Shown: positions 1 to 5,838, counted from the stretch's first letter. The stretch is DNA of 15,698 bases from Candidatus Aenigmatarchaeota archaeon (GCA_027310605.1 DAIDAN010000008.1:1-15698), one strand, 5' to 3'. The notes: a model not told the origin generated them from the sequence alone. Translations and numbers: made by a program.

Positions 1-584
1 GCATTAACATAATCATCCACGCCGTCGAAAGCGAGGGCGTTCCCGAACTTTCCCGCAACCCATTGCGGAGGAGAACCAACAGGCAGCAAAGTTCCCGCAT
101 TCCCGTTCCCGCTTCCGTCATTCGCTGTCGTTCCAGAGCCCTCGTTGAAGTCCCATCTTCCAACCAGCCCGTTGCTGTTCGGCTCAACATCAACCAAAAC
201 CTGCGCATAAGTCGCGCCGTTGCTTATCTTCAGGTTGTGGTTTCCCGGCTGGATTTGCCAGAGCCCGGATATGTTCACGACGCCTGCGGAATTCTCCGCT
301 ATCGCGTTCGCGCTTGCGCCGAGCGCAATGCCGTCCATTGTCACGATTAACGAGCTGTTCTGTATTGTTCCCGTGCCGCAGTTCCTCAGCGTGACCTGGT
401 TGCCGTTTATGTTGTCAATCCTCATGCACTGGGAAAGCTGGCTCGTGAGCTGCTGCGCCTGGCCGCCGGCGGCGCCCGTTGCAGTTGACGCCAGCCCTGA
501 AGAAAAAGCGTAGAACGCGCCGATTAAGGCGACCGTTATCAGCAAGAGCATTATTGTTGCGATGATTGCAGAAATACCTTTCAT
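1..584 (-). CDS. Type IV pilin-like secreted protein with LamG/concanavalin-like domain (partial)
   Basis: This gene runs off the left edge; 194 codons are visible. The product starts MKGISAIIATIMLL, a class III (archaellin/pilin) signal: a charged MKG followed by about 24 hydrophobic residues, normally cut after the glycine by a prepilin peptidase. Residues 30-135 are a beta-rich, Asn/Thr-rich extracellular region with two cysteines (53, 69). From about residue 138 the pattern GLVGRWDFNEGSGTTANDGS, then WVAGKFGNALAFDGVDDYVN, is the typical start of a LamG-like concanavalin A fold. The protein is probably a surface filament subunit or pseudopilin carrying a lectin-like head that could bind glycans. 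The start at 584 is supported by a TATA box 25 bases upstream and implies a leaderless message. The missing C-terminus means other domains are unknown. The pilin signal and lectin start are clear; the assembly role is inferred. Confidence 0.85.
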   Translation of the reverse strand, partial: MKGISAIIATIMLLLITVALIGAFYAFSSGLASTATGAAGGQAQQLTSQLSQCMRIDNINGNQVTLRNCGTGTIQNSSLIVTMDGIALGASANAIAENSAGVVNISGLWQIQPGNHNLKISNGATYAQVLVDVEPNSNGLVGRWDFNEGSGTTANDGSGNGNAGTLLPVGSPPQWVAGKFGNALAFDGVDDYVN

Positions 585-604
585 AACAAAAAATAGGAGA
601 AGTA

Positions 605-614
605 TAATATAAAG
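605..614 (-). promoter_or_regulatory. TATA box of the pilin-like gene
   Basis: On the minus strand CTTTATATTA lies about 25 bases before the ATG at 584, so transcription should begin at or next to the start codon. No Shine-Dalgarno-like sequence is present, in agreement with a leaderless mRNA. Confidence 0.6.
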
Positions 615-695
615 GCTATTTTATTTCAGAAATATTTTCAGCAAAAATCGAAATAAAGCGGTTTATATTTTTGAATTCAAGACATAATGGTTGTT

Positions 696-1214
696 TCAGC
701 AAATCTTCTTCCCTATCTGCGCGAGCAGAGTGCTGTTGATGTAAATCGTGCTGTTCGTTCGCAGCGCGAGCGCTATCGCGTCCGAGGGCATCGCGTCAAG
801 CGCCAGCACCTTCGGGCCGCTCCGCAGGATGATGTCCGAATAATAATATTTGCCGTCATAGCCGTTGAACTTCACAGCCTCGAGCGTTATGTTGAAGGCT
901 TTCATTACCTGCGCGAAAGTGTCGTGCGTGTTCGGGCGCTCGCCCATAGCTCCGTCGATTCCTTGCTGTATTGACTGCGCCCGCTCCGGCGATGTAGTAG
1001 CGACTATCGCGGTGCAGTTGTTCCCGATTATTATGGAGTCTCCGGAAACCTGCAGCACGTTGACCTCGACAAAGCCGTCCGTTGAGAAATACCGCAGCGC
1101 AGCGAACCCCGCGAGAACCAGAATCGCAAAAGCGGCGAGCGCGATTAAAAATATTTTCATCCTGCGTGCGGAACTGTCGCCGCTTTTTTTCGCGTAATTG
1201 TATTTGTATGGCAT
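696..1214 (-). CDS. Membrane-anchored DUF151 (bifunctional nuclease-like) protein
   Basis: The 172-residue product has a short basic N-terminus, one membrane helix at about residues 19-43 (MKIFLIALAAFAILVLAGFA) and a C-terminal DUF151 domain at about 47-166. The signature is DAMPSDAIALALR (140-152), followed by IYINSTLLAQIG, matching the family pattern of a conserved PSDAIALALR helix plus a final beta-helix unit. DUF151 proteins are named after a plant bifunctional nuclease; most bacterial and archaeal members are soluble and of poorly known function. Here the domain would sit outside the cell if the positively charged N-terminus stays inside. A longer reading from 1277 is possible, but a TATA box 26 bases before 1214 puts the transcript start there, so MPYKYNY is chosen. 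A start at residue 19 cannot be excluded. Catalytic activity is not shown. Confidence 0.85.
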   Translation of the reverse strand: MPYKYNYAKKSGDSSARRMKIFLIALAAFAILVLAGFAALRYFSTDGFVEVNVLQVSGDSIIIGNNCTAIVATTSPERAQSIQQGIDGAMGERPNTHDTFAQVMKAFNITLEAVKFNGYDGKYYYSDIILRSGPKVLALDAMPSDAIALALRTNSTIYINSTLLAQIGKKIC

Positions 1215-1235
1215 ATCAATGGTTGGAAGCGGAAA

Positions 1236-1244
1236 GATATAAAC
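1236..1244 (-). promoter_or_regulatory. TATA box of the DUF151 gene
   Basis: GTTTATATC on the minus strand is centred 26 bases upstream of the ATG at 1214. This decides the start codon of the DUF151 gene and makes it leaderless. It is back to back with the tRNA promoter. Confidence 0.65.
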
Positions 1245-1256
1245 ATGCGATGCGTT

Positions 1257-1263
1257 CTTATAC
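1257..1263 (+). promoter_or_regulatory. Probable TATA box of the tRNA-Arg gene
   Basis: CTTATAC is centred about 28 bases before the first base of the tRNA (1288), the usual distance for an archaeal tRNA promoter. It shares a divergent region of about 70 bases with the DUF151 gene. Confidence 0.5.
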
Positions 1264-1307
1264 TTGTCGAGCAACAAGTTTACCTATGCCCCTGTAGCAT
1301 AGCTAGG

Positions 1308-1397
1308 CCTTTTTCTTTTAGGCGAAGAACTTGCAAAAGAAAAACGCCTGCGAAAAAGAAAAGGAGAAAGGTCCTATATTGGATTGTGCAAAACAAA
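1308..1397 (+). other. tRNA-Arg intron 1 (D-loop, about 90 bases)
   Basis: The insert lies between G19 and position 20 of the tRNA. Its 5' part, together with the exon bases TAGG, can pair with 1361-1376 in a helix of about 15 pairs with one bulge (CCTTTTTCTTTT against an A/G-rich strand). TAGG (1304-1307) against CCTA (1373-1376) could be the 4-bp centre of a bulge-helix-bulge cleavage site, but that would leave about 19 extra bases before exon 2. The 3' edge is therefore set only by the cloverleaf and is uncertain. There is no open reading frame of note. Confidence 0.6.
1347..1362 (+). repeat. 16-base direct repeat, copy 1 (intron 1)
   Basis: CCTGCGAAAAAGAAAA occurs here and again, identically, at 1597-1612 in intron 2. 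The two copies lie 250 bases apart. Confidence 0.9.
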
Positions 1398-1430
1398 CAG
1401 TGCGTCAGTTTCCTAAACTGATGACCCGCG

Positions 1431-1650
1431 TGGGCTTTTTTCTTTCCCACGAAAAAAAAACTTTTCGGGGCGCCGGAAACTCTGTTTCCGTGCGCAAAAT
1501 AAAAAATCCCAGGCAAAAAAGAAATTATTATAAGAAAAACGCGCACGAAAAGCAAAGCTTTTCGGCGGAGCCAAAAACCTTAAAGGTTTTTGTGCCCCTG
1601 CGAAAAAGAAAACAAAAATAAAAAGATATAAAAAGAAAAAGCCAACGGGA
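1431..1650 (+). other. tRNA-Arg intron 2 (T-stem, about 220 bases, highly structured)
   Basis: The insert splits T-stem positions 52 and 53. At its ends CCG (1426-1428) pairs with CGG (1646-1648), leaving 3-base bulges CG^T and GA^G cut after their second base. This is a relaxed bulge-helix-bulge consistent with the edges chosen; GGCTTTTT (1433-1440) pairs with AAAAAGCC (1636-1643) inside. A central block is closed by GGGGC (1467-1471) and GCCCC (1594-1598). It contains hairpins CGGAAAC/GTTTCCG (1474-1490), CGAAAAGC/GCTTTTCG (1546-1564) and CAAAAACC/GGTTTTTG (1572-1592), plus the longer-range pair GTGCGC/GCGCAC (1490-1495 with 1541-1546). No protein-coding frame looks real. Confidence 0.65.
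1597..1612 (+). repeat. 16-base direct repeat, copy 2 (intron 2)
   Basis: This is an identical copy of the element at 1347-1362. It directly follows the closing helix of the structured block in intron 2. Confidence 0.9.
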
Positions 1651-1663
1651 GTTCAAATCCGCG

Positions 1664-1748
1664 AAATGGGAAAACGCAGGGGGTATCAGGAATACCCTAA
1701 AACTGAAGGGGGAGGCGGCACAACTTTCCCCCTGCGGTTCGGTCGCGG
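1664..1748 (+). other. tRNA-Arg intron 3 (between T-stem and acceptor stem, about 85 bases)
   Basis: The insert separates positions 65 and 66. It holds a 9-pair helix CGCAGGGGG (1675-1683) with CCCCCTGCG (1728-1736) and a nested hairpin GGTAT/ATACC. Near the ends CCGC (1659-1662) pairs with GCGG (1745-1748), which could serve as the 4-bp centre of a bulge-helix-bulge site. The cuts predicted from it are one to two bases off those demanded by the cloverleaf, so the exact edges remain open. Confidence 0.6.
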
Positions 1749-1822
1749 CGGGGGCACCATATTCTATCCTGTACAAAACATTCTTTGTAACATATATTTC
1801 TTGGAAGCTGAAATGGCAAACC

Positions 1823-1831
1823 TTTATATAT
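1823..1831 (+). promoter_or_regulatory. TATA box of the lamin-tail-domain gene
   Basis: TTTATATAT is followed by a predicted start site near 1850, leaving a leader of roughly 20 bases before the ATG codons at 1869 or 1878. No clear ribosome binding site is seen in that leader. Confidence 0.6.
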
Positions 1832-1868
1832 GTGTTTGCGCCTCTATTAAGATAAAAAATACTCAAAG

Positions 1869-2933
1869 ATGCTCTTTATGAATATCGGGGATATAAGCGT
1901 CATTATTTCAGTCCTTTCAGGCATGATAGCCATCCCTTTCGCTGCCTCGACCGTCTCGATAGCGGACGATTCCAACTACGGGCTCGCTGCCATACTCAAC
2001 AGCACCCCCGAATTCGCTTCCAATCTGTCGGATTCGATTCCGATGCTTGTTTCCAAGTCCGTCAGCGAGGAGGGGATAAAATATGCTTACCGCACCCCTT
2101 TCGGCGAGTTTGACATTTTCATTTCGCCGGACAAGTTCGAGGAGTCCCTTTTGAAGGTTGGAAAGAAGGTCTCGTTCTCGCAAAGCAGTTCCGAGCAATT
2201 ATGGGAGATTTCGCTGCCTTCGGAAAGCCTTTCGATAAATCACGGCGGCCAGAAGATAACTGAAACCTACCGAAACCTTGACGGCTACCTGAAGATAATA
2301 ACCGAAAACGGCTATGTGTCGCGCAACAAGTCCGGCACAGCTTCGGAAGAGGAGCTTCAGGCAGGAATGCTCCGCCTTGAGAAGGAGATGAACGAGACAG
2401 TCTCTTTGATGAAGAACATGAGCGAGAAGATTTTGAACGTGACGCCTGATTTAGGTCAAACGCCCGTGTATGTGCAGGCAAATGCGCAGAATATTACCAT
2501 CAACGAACTGCTTCCGAACCCGAGCGGGGGCTCGCAAGATTATAATAAGGATGGGAACACGACAAACGCTGGCGATGAGTTCATAGAACTCTACAACTCT
2601 GGCGATGCTGACATATCCGTTGCAAACTGGCAGCTAATCAGCGGAAGCAGCATACTAATCATAAATGATGCAACAATCCCGGCAAAAGGTTTTGTTTATT
2701 TTATCGCAGGAAACAAAACAGACACAGAAAACGGAAGCAGCGGATGGAGCGGCTCTTGGGCAGGACTATCGAACAGCGGAGATAGCGTGACGCTTAAGGA
2801 CAGCAATGGAAACGTTGCGGACAGCTTCACGTATGTGAGCAGTAGCGCAGGCAGGTCTATTGGAAGACTTCCTGACGGTTCTGGCAATTGGATTTTAAGC
2901 ATGACGCCTTCGCCAGGAGAGATAAACTATTAA
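1869..2933 (+). CDS. Secreted protein with C-terminal lamin-tail domain (LTD)
   Basis: The 354-residue product has an N-terminal hydrophobic segment (about 8-26, ending PFAAST), a signal peptide or membrane anchor. Residues 30-150 form an unrecognised domain; 160-192 is a helical stretch rich in Glu/Met. Residues 209-345 match a lamin-tail domain: ITINELLPNPSG, then DEFIELYNSGDADISVANWQ, IPAKGFVYFIAG, SGDSVTLKDSNGNVADSFTY and GRSIGRLPDGSGNW. LTDs are Ig-like beta sandwiches found in nuclear lamins and in many secreted prokaryotic proteins, often joined to nucleases or surface anchors. Here no nuclease domain is visible. An ATG three codons in (1878) is an equally good start. The likely site of action is the cell surface or outside; the function is unknown. 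Confidence 0.85.
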   Translation: MLFMNIGDISVIISVLSGMIAIPFAASTVSIADDSNYGLAAILNSTPEFASNLSDSIPMLVSKSVSEEGIKYAYRTPFGEFDIFISPDKFEESLLKVGKKVSFSQSSSEQLWEISLPSESLSINHGGQKITETYRNLDGYLKIITENGYVSRNKSGTASEEELQAGMLRLEKEMNETVSLMKNMSEKILNVTPDLGQTPVYVQANAQNITINELLPNPSGGSQDYNKDGNTTNAGDEFIELYNSGDADISVANWQLISGSSILIINDATIPAKGFVYFIAGNKTDTENGSSGWSGSWAGLSNSGDSVTLKDSNGNVADSFTYVSSSAGRSIGRLPDGSGNWILSMTPSPGEINY

Positions 2934-2946
2934 TCGAATGTTAGAA

Positions 2947-2961
2947 TTTTTATTTTGTTTT
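2947..2961 (+). terminator. T-rich run after the LTD gene
   Basis: A run of 15 bases, 12 of them T, begins 13 bases after the stop codon. U-rich tracts end archaeal transcription without needing a hairpin. The rest of the gap to 3070 holds nothing I can assign. Confidence 0.4.
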
Positions 2962-3070
2962 ACAACATCTATTTGCCCTGCAGAAATCCGCGATAAGGAA
3001 TGAAACAACATAATCAGAACGGCTGTTAAAGCTGCTCTACATATTCAAGTTCATTCCATACTGATGCGGA

Positions 3071-4459
3071 TCATTTCTTCTTCCCGTTTTTTGCAGAAAA
3101 GAAGTTTCTCTCCGCTTCAATCCCTTTCCTCACGAAGTCCGCGCCGCCCACCGCCGCGGAGCTTATCCCGTCAAGGAACTTGTACACTATCGCGCCCGAA
3201 GCCAATATCGCGGCGCTTGCCAGCGCGATTCCTGCATTGAACTGGAAAAGCATTATGATGCTGGACAGCAGCCCGAGGAAGGGCAGCACCGGAAAAACGC
3301 CGATGTTTACCGGGACCTTGAAGCCCCTCTCGACCGCGGGCTCCCTGAAGCGCAGCCAGATCAGCGAGAGGTTCACGAACGCGAAAATCAGGAAAGCGCC
3401 GAAATCGGTGACGCTCGCGACCGTCCTGATGTCGCCTATCATGATGAAAAGCAGCGCGACAGCCATCATGCAGAATATCGCGACATAGGGCGTCTTCCTT
3501 TTCGAATGGATTGACGAGAATATTTTCGGCAGCGAATGCTCCTCCGTCATCCCGAAGAGCATGCGCGAGTACGCTATCAGGTAAATCAAGACCGTGGAGG
3601 CGGTTGCAACGAGGGCTATCAGCGAGAACAGCGGCACGGAACCGGGCAGCGCGGTTTCCGCAACATCAGCGAGCGGGGCGTCCGATTTCGCGAGCTCCTG
3701 CCAGGGCAGGATTGATACCGCGGAAAGCGACACGAGCACATACAGCGCGGCCGTTATCAGCACGGACAGGATTATTGCCTTCGGCACGGTCTTCCGCGGT
3801 TTTTTCGTCTCCTCGGAAATGTTCACAATGTCCTCGAAGCCGAGATAGGCGAAGAAGATGAAAGCTGCCGCTGACAAAACCCCGCCGAACCCGAAGCCCG
3901 CGCCAGCATAGTTCACGCTGCCGAAATATGGGAGCCCGAGAAAAATTATGAGCAGCAATCCGCCGACAGTCACGGACACCAATGCGAGGTTCAGCTTCAT
4001 CGACTGCTTCAGCCCGTAAAAATTCAGCAGGGAAAGCCCGGCTATCAGCGCGACCGCATTCAGCGTCGCGGGCGTGCCTGCAATCTTTTCGAGATAGCCG
4101 CCGAACCCGAGCGCGACTGTCGCAGCGCCGACCGCGCCCACGAAAATTATGAACCAGGCAAGCGAGAACGAGAAAAGCTTGCTGGAAAACGCCCTTCTCG
4201 TGTACACATACTCCGCGCCCGAGCGCGGGTACATGGACGAGAGCTCGGCATAGCTGAGGCCGGTCAGCCCCGCTATCGCCGCGGCAATCAGGAAGGAAAG
4301 CCACAAGCCGTTTCCAGCCATCCCCGCAGCCTTCCCCACGAGCACATAGATTCCCGCGCCGATTATCACGCCGAGCCCGTAAAGCACATCCTGAAAAAGC
4401 GAAAGCTCGCGCTTCAGATGATTGCCGCCGATAACCTGTTTCCGGTTTCGCCCGAGCAT
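3071..4459 (-). CDS. APC-superfamily amino acid permease
   Basis: The 462-residue product has 12 hydrophobic membrane segments. The first carries the APC signature GVIIGAGIYVLVGKAAG (30-46), which forms the unwound substrate-binding part of helix 1. It is followed by GLSYAELSSMYPRSGAEYVY in the helix 2-3 region and FFAYLGFEDIVNISEETKKP around helix 6, another family hallmark. Such carriers use ion gradients to move amino acids or related amines across the cytoplasmic membrane; the substrate cannot be told from sequence. The C-terminus is a short Lys-rich cytoplasmic tail. The length is normal for the family. The start at 4459 is supported by a TATA box 26 bases upstream, giving a leaderless mRNA. 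The gene stands alone, facing away from the RCK gene. Confidence 0.9.
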   Translation of the reverse strand: MLGRNRKQVIGGNHLKRELSLFQDVLYGLGVIIGAGIYVLVGKAAGMAGNGLWLSFLIAAAIAGLTGLSYAELSSMYPRSGAEYVYTRRAFSSKLFSFSLAWFIIFVGAVGAATVALGFGGYLEKIAGTPATLNAVALIAGLSLLNFYGLKQSMKLNLALVSVTVGGLLLIIFLGLPYFGSVNYAGAGFGFGGVLSAAAFIFFAYLGFEDIVNISEETKKPRKTVPKAIILSVLITAALYVLVSLSAVSILPWQELAKSDAPLADVAETALPGSVPLFSLIALVATASTVLIYLIAYSRMLFGMTEEHSLPKIFSSIHSKRKTPYVAIFCMMAVALLFIMIGDIRTVASVTDFGAFLIFAFVNLSLIWLRFREPAVERGFKVPVNIGVFPVLPFLGLLSSIIMLFQFNAGIALASAAILASGAIVYKFLDGISSAAVGGADFVRKGIEAERNFFSAKNGKKK

Positions 4460-4480
4460 GAGGAATGTTCTGTTTCCGGG

Positions 4481-4490
4481 TTAAAAAGGT
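4481..4490 (-). promoter_or_regulatory. TATA box of the APC permease gene
   Basis: ACCTTTTTAA on the minus strand is centred 26 bases before the ATG at 4459, the leaderless arrangement. Confidence 0.5.
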
Positions 4491-4735
4491 TTGCAGAAAC
4501 CGCGGCTCTGCAGGAATCAACATTATGGAATCTTCTGCATTAACAGGAACGCCGATTATAGCCTCGTCGTTAGCGGCTGAAAAAGCCATTCCGATTTTGG
4601 ATTCAATCCTTATCGCAGGATGCACAAAATCTTTCAGATTTCAGCATGCCGAAAATCCGTAGGATTTTCGTGCATTTCTGCAGAGCTTAAAATCGTCTTG
4701 CCGCCGCGCCTGCGCCGTAAAAACATTAAGCGGGA
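4491..4735. other. Intergenic stretch between divergent permease and RCK genes
   Basis: Between the two promoters lie about 245 bases with no convincing gene. Open frames exist on both strands (plus 4465-4662; minus from 4625 into the permease) but neither has a promoter or a recognisable product. The notable element is the hairpin at 4646-4675. A smaller stem, AAATC/GATTT (4628-4642), precedes it. Confidence 0.4.
4646..4675. repeat. Strong 13-bp palindromic hairpin
   Basis: ATGC plus CGAAAATCC (4646-4658) pairs with GGATTTTCG plus GCAT (4662-4675), with a 3-base loop and one bulged T. It has the same design (purine-rich left arm, T-rich right arm, 3-base loop) as hairpins in the second tRNA intron. 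It may be a mobile palindromic element or part of a small RNA; it is not placed to end either neighbouring gene. Confidence 0.7.
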
Positions 4736-4747
4736 TAAATTTATTAA
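4736..4747 (+). promoter_or_regulatory. TATA box of the RCK channel-like gene
   Basis: TAAATTTATTAA predicts a transcript start near 4767. The 18-base leader contains GGGGGT 6-12 bases before the ATG at 4785, a possible ribosome binding site that supports this start over the longer in-frame reading from 4620. Confidence 0.55.
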
Positions 4748-4784
4748 CCGTCCAATCAATATTGTAGCTGTTAGGGGGTTTATT

Positions 4785-5621
4785 ATGGACGAGATCTCTG
4801 CAAAAACGGAAAGCGCCGCGAAAAAAGGGAAAAAAAAGGCAAAGACTTTCCTCACCTTCAGGAAAATCTTCATCATCATACTCGTAATATTGTTCGCTAC
4901 TTCCGTTTCCGTGCACCTTTTCCATGGGGAGGATTTTTGGGATGCGATCTACTGGACTGCGTGCTCCATGACATGGTCGGAATGCAAAGTGGGTGTTTTA
5001 TATACGGATGCAATCAAAATTATGTCCGTAGTCAATGGCATAGCTGCTGAAGGCATCCTGCTCGTGCTGGTCTGGACTTTCTCGGAAAGGATGCTCGGAA
5101 TAGACTTGGGTGTGGTAAGGATGAAAAGAAAGATAGATGCCATGAAAAACCATTTCATAATCTGCGGCTACGGCCGCGTCGGGGAAAAGGTTTCCGAGAT
5201 TCTCGAGCAGAACGGGATAGATTTCATCGTGATTGAAAAGAAAAGGGAGGTTGCGGAACAGCTCAAGGAGAACGGGACTCCCGTGATAGAAGGCGACTCC
5301 ATGAACCCGCGCACTCTCGAGAAGGCGGGAATAGGAAGGGCGAGGGGGTTGGTCTCAACTCTCGGCGCGGATTCGGACAACATCTTCCTGTCGCTGACCG
5401 CGAAGGAGATGAACCCCAAGATAATGGTTGCGGCGCGCGCGCACTCGGAATCCGTTGTCAGCAAGCTTCACAAGTCCGGGGCGAGCATCGTCGTGCTTCC
5501 TGAGATTGTGGGCGGGCTCGAGCTCGGGCGCGAGATTCTGCAGCTCGAGGAAACGCACAGGGACAGGCTGATAAGCAGGAGCAACCATGTCAAGAGCTTT
5601 AACAAGAAAACAATATTCTGA
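4785..5621 (+). CDS. Two-TM RCK/TrkA-N potassium channel-like protein without a standard filter
   Basis: The 278-residue product starts with a Lys-rich cytoplasmic tail, then membrane helix 1 (25-45), a pore-loop-like stretch (50-76), helix 2 (78-100) and an RCK nucleotide-binding Rossmann domain (123-240). The latter has HFIICGYGRVGEKV (GxGxxG at 128-133) and the acidic end of strand 2 at E151, which suits NAD(H) binding. This is the layout of MthK-type channels, in which RCK rings gate the pore. The pore helix FWDAIYWTACSMT aligns with the family, but the following residues are WSECKVG instead of TVGYGD, so the K+ filter is absent. No TrkA-C domain follows; the protein ends 38 residues after the Rossmann fold. 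It may be a non-selective channel, a gating subunit or a sensor. Confidence 0.85.
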   Translation: MDEISAKTESAAKKGKKKAKTFLTFRKIFIIILVILFATSVSVHLFHGEDFWDAIYWTACSMTWSECKVGVLYTDAIKIMSVVNGIAAEGILLVLVWTFSERMLGIDLGVVRMKRKIDAMKNHFIICGYGRVGEKVSEILEQNGIDFIVIEKKREVAEQLKENGTPVIEGDSMNPRTLEKAGIGRARGLVSTLGADSDNIFLSLTAKEMNPKIMVAARAHSESVVSKLHKSGASIVVLPEIVGGLELGREILQLEETHRDRLISRSNHVKSFNKKTIF

Positions 5622-5639
5622 AATGTTGTTCCAGCAACG

Positions 5640-5706
5640 CTTATAAATTCCGCGCGAAAAATAATTCTGAAGAAGCGTTCAGCCGAAAAGCCGTTCAGAT
5701 TTTTTA
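5640..5706 (+). promoter_or_regulatory. TATA box with short downstream T-tract: long leader or small RNA
   Basis: CTTATAAAT (5640-5648) is a good TATA box whose predicted start is near 5668. From there CTGAAGAAGCGTTCAG can fold and a T6 run follows at 5700-5705. It could make an RNA of about 40 bases, or drive htpX with a leader of about 170 bases. An A-rich stretch at 5774-5792 is a second possible promoter nearer to htpX. Confidence 0.35.
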
Positions 5707-5838
5707 ATTCAATCCGTAATGTTTTTTGCAAAACGGTTTTCGCAGAAGAAGATAGTTTTGAAAGAATTAAACGAAAAATAAAAAATAAAACAGTTACTCT
5801 GAAAACGCAAAAAGTAAAAACAAATCCAGTTGATAAAA

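Larger units (their letters stand above)
1288..1759 (+). tRNA. tRNA-Arg (anticodon CCT) interrupted by three introns
   Basis: No continuous tRNA is present, but four ordered pieces build a complete cloverleaf. Exon 1 (1288-1307) gives acceptor GCCCCTG, T8-A9, D-stem GCAT and the D-loop start AGCTAGG with G18G19. Exon 2 (1398-1430) gives C20, A21, D-stem GTGC, G26, anticodon stem TCAGT/ACTGA around loop TTCCTAA (T33, anticodon CCT at 1412-1414), variable loop TGACC and T-stem CGCG. Exon 3 (1651-1663) gives the last T-stem G, the canonical T-loop TTCAAAT and CCGCG. Exon 4 (1749-1759) gives CGGGGGC, discriminator A and an encoded CCA. All 7 acceptor (one G-T), 4 D (one G-T), 5 anticodon and 5 T-stem pairs form; the RNA would be 77 bases. 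It reads AGG codons. The rebuilt cloverleaf is seen in the sequence; splicing is inferred. Exon edges may be off by one or two bases, mainly in the D-loop, because GTGC also occurs at 1386-1389. Confidence 0.75.

Noticed and set aside
1597..1612. Repeats in the tRNA introns as a CRISPR array
   Set aside because: There are only two copies, 250 bases apart, with no regular spacer length.
1676..1683. GCAGGGGG as the 3' acceptor strand of the tRNA, just after the T-arm
   Set aside because: It would leave a G-G mismatch at the first pair and is not followed by a discriminator and CCA. CGGGGGC-A-CCA at 1749-1759 pairs fully, and this stretch pairs instead inside intron 3.
1331..1866. Open frames on both strands across the tRNA-intron region (1280-1555, 1331-1621, 1528-1866, 1666-1881)
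   Set aside because: They are Lys- or Phe-rich translations of A/T-rich intron DNA and hairpins; none has a promoter or domain.
3666..4625. A 319-codon minus-strand frame overlapping the permease in another frame
   Set aside because: Most of it is a frame-shifted reading of the permease (Arg-rich). The N-terminal 50 residues outside the permease look protein-like but have no promoter or known match.
4620..4784. N-terminal extension of the RCK protein from an upstream ATG
   Set aside because: The extension crosses the hairpin and lies before the TATA box at 4736; its sequence has no family match.
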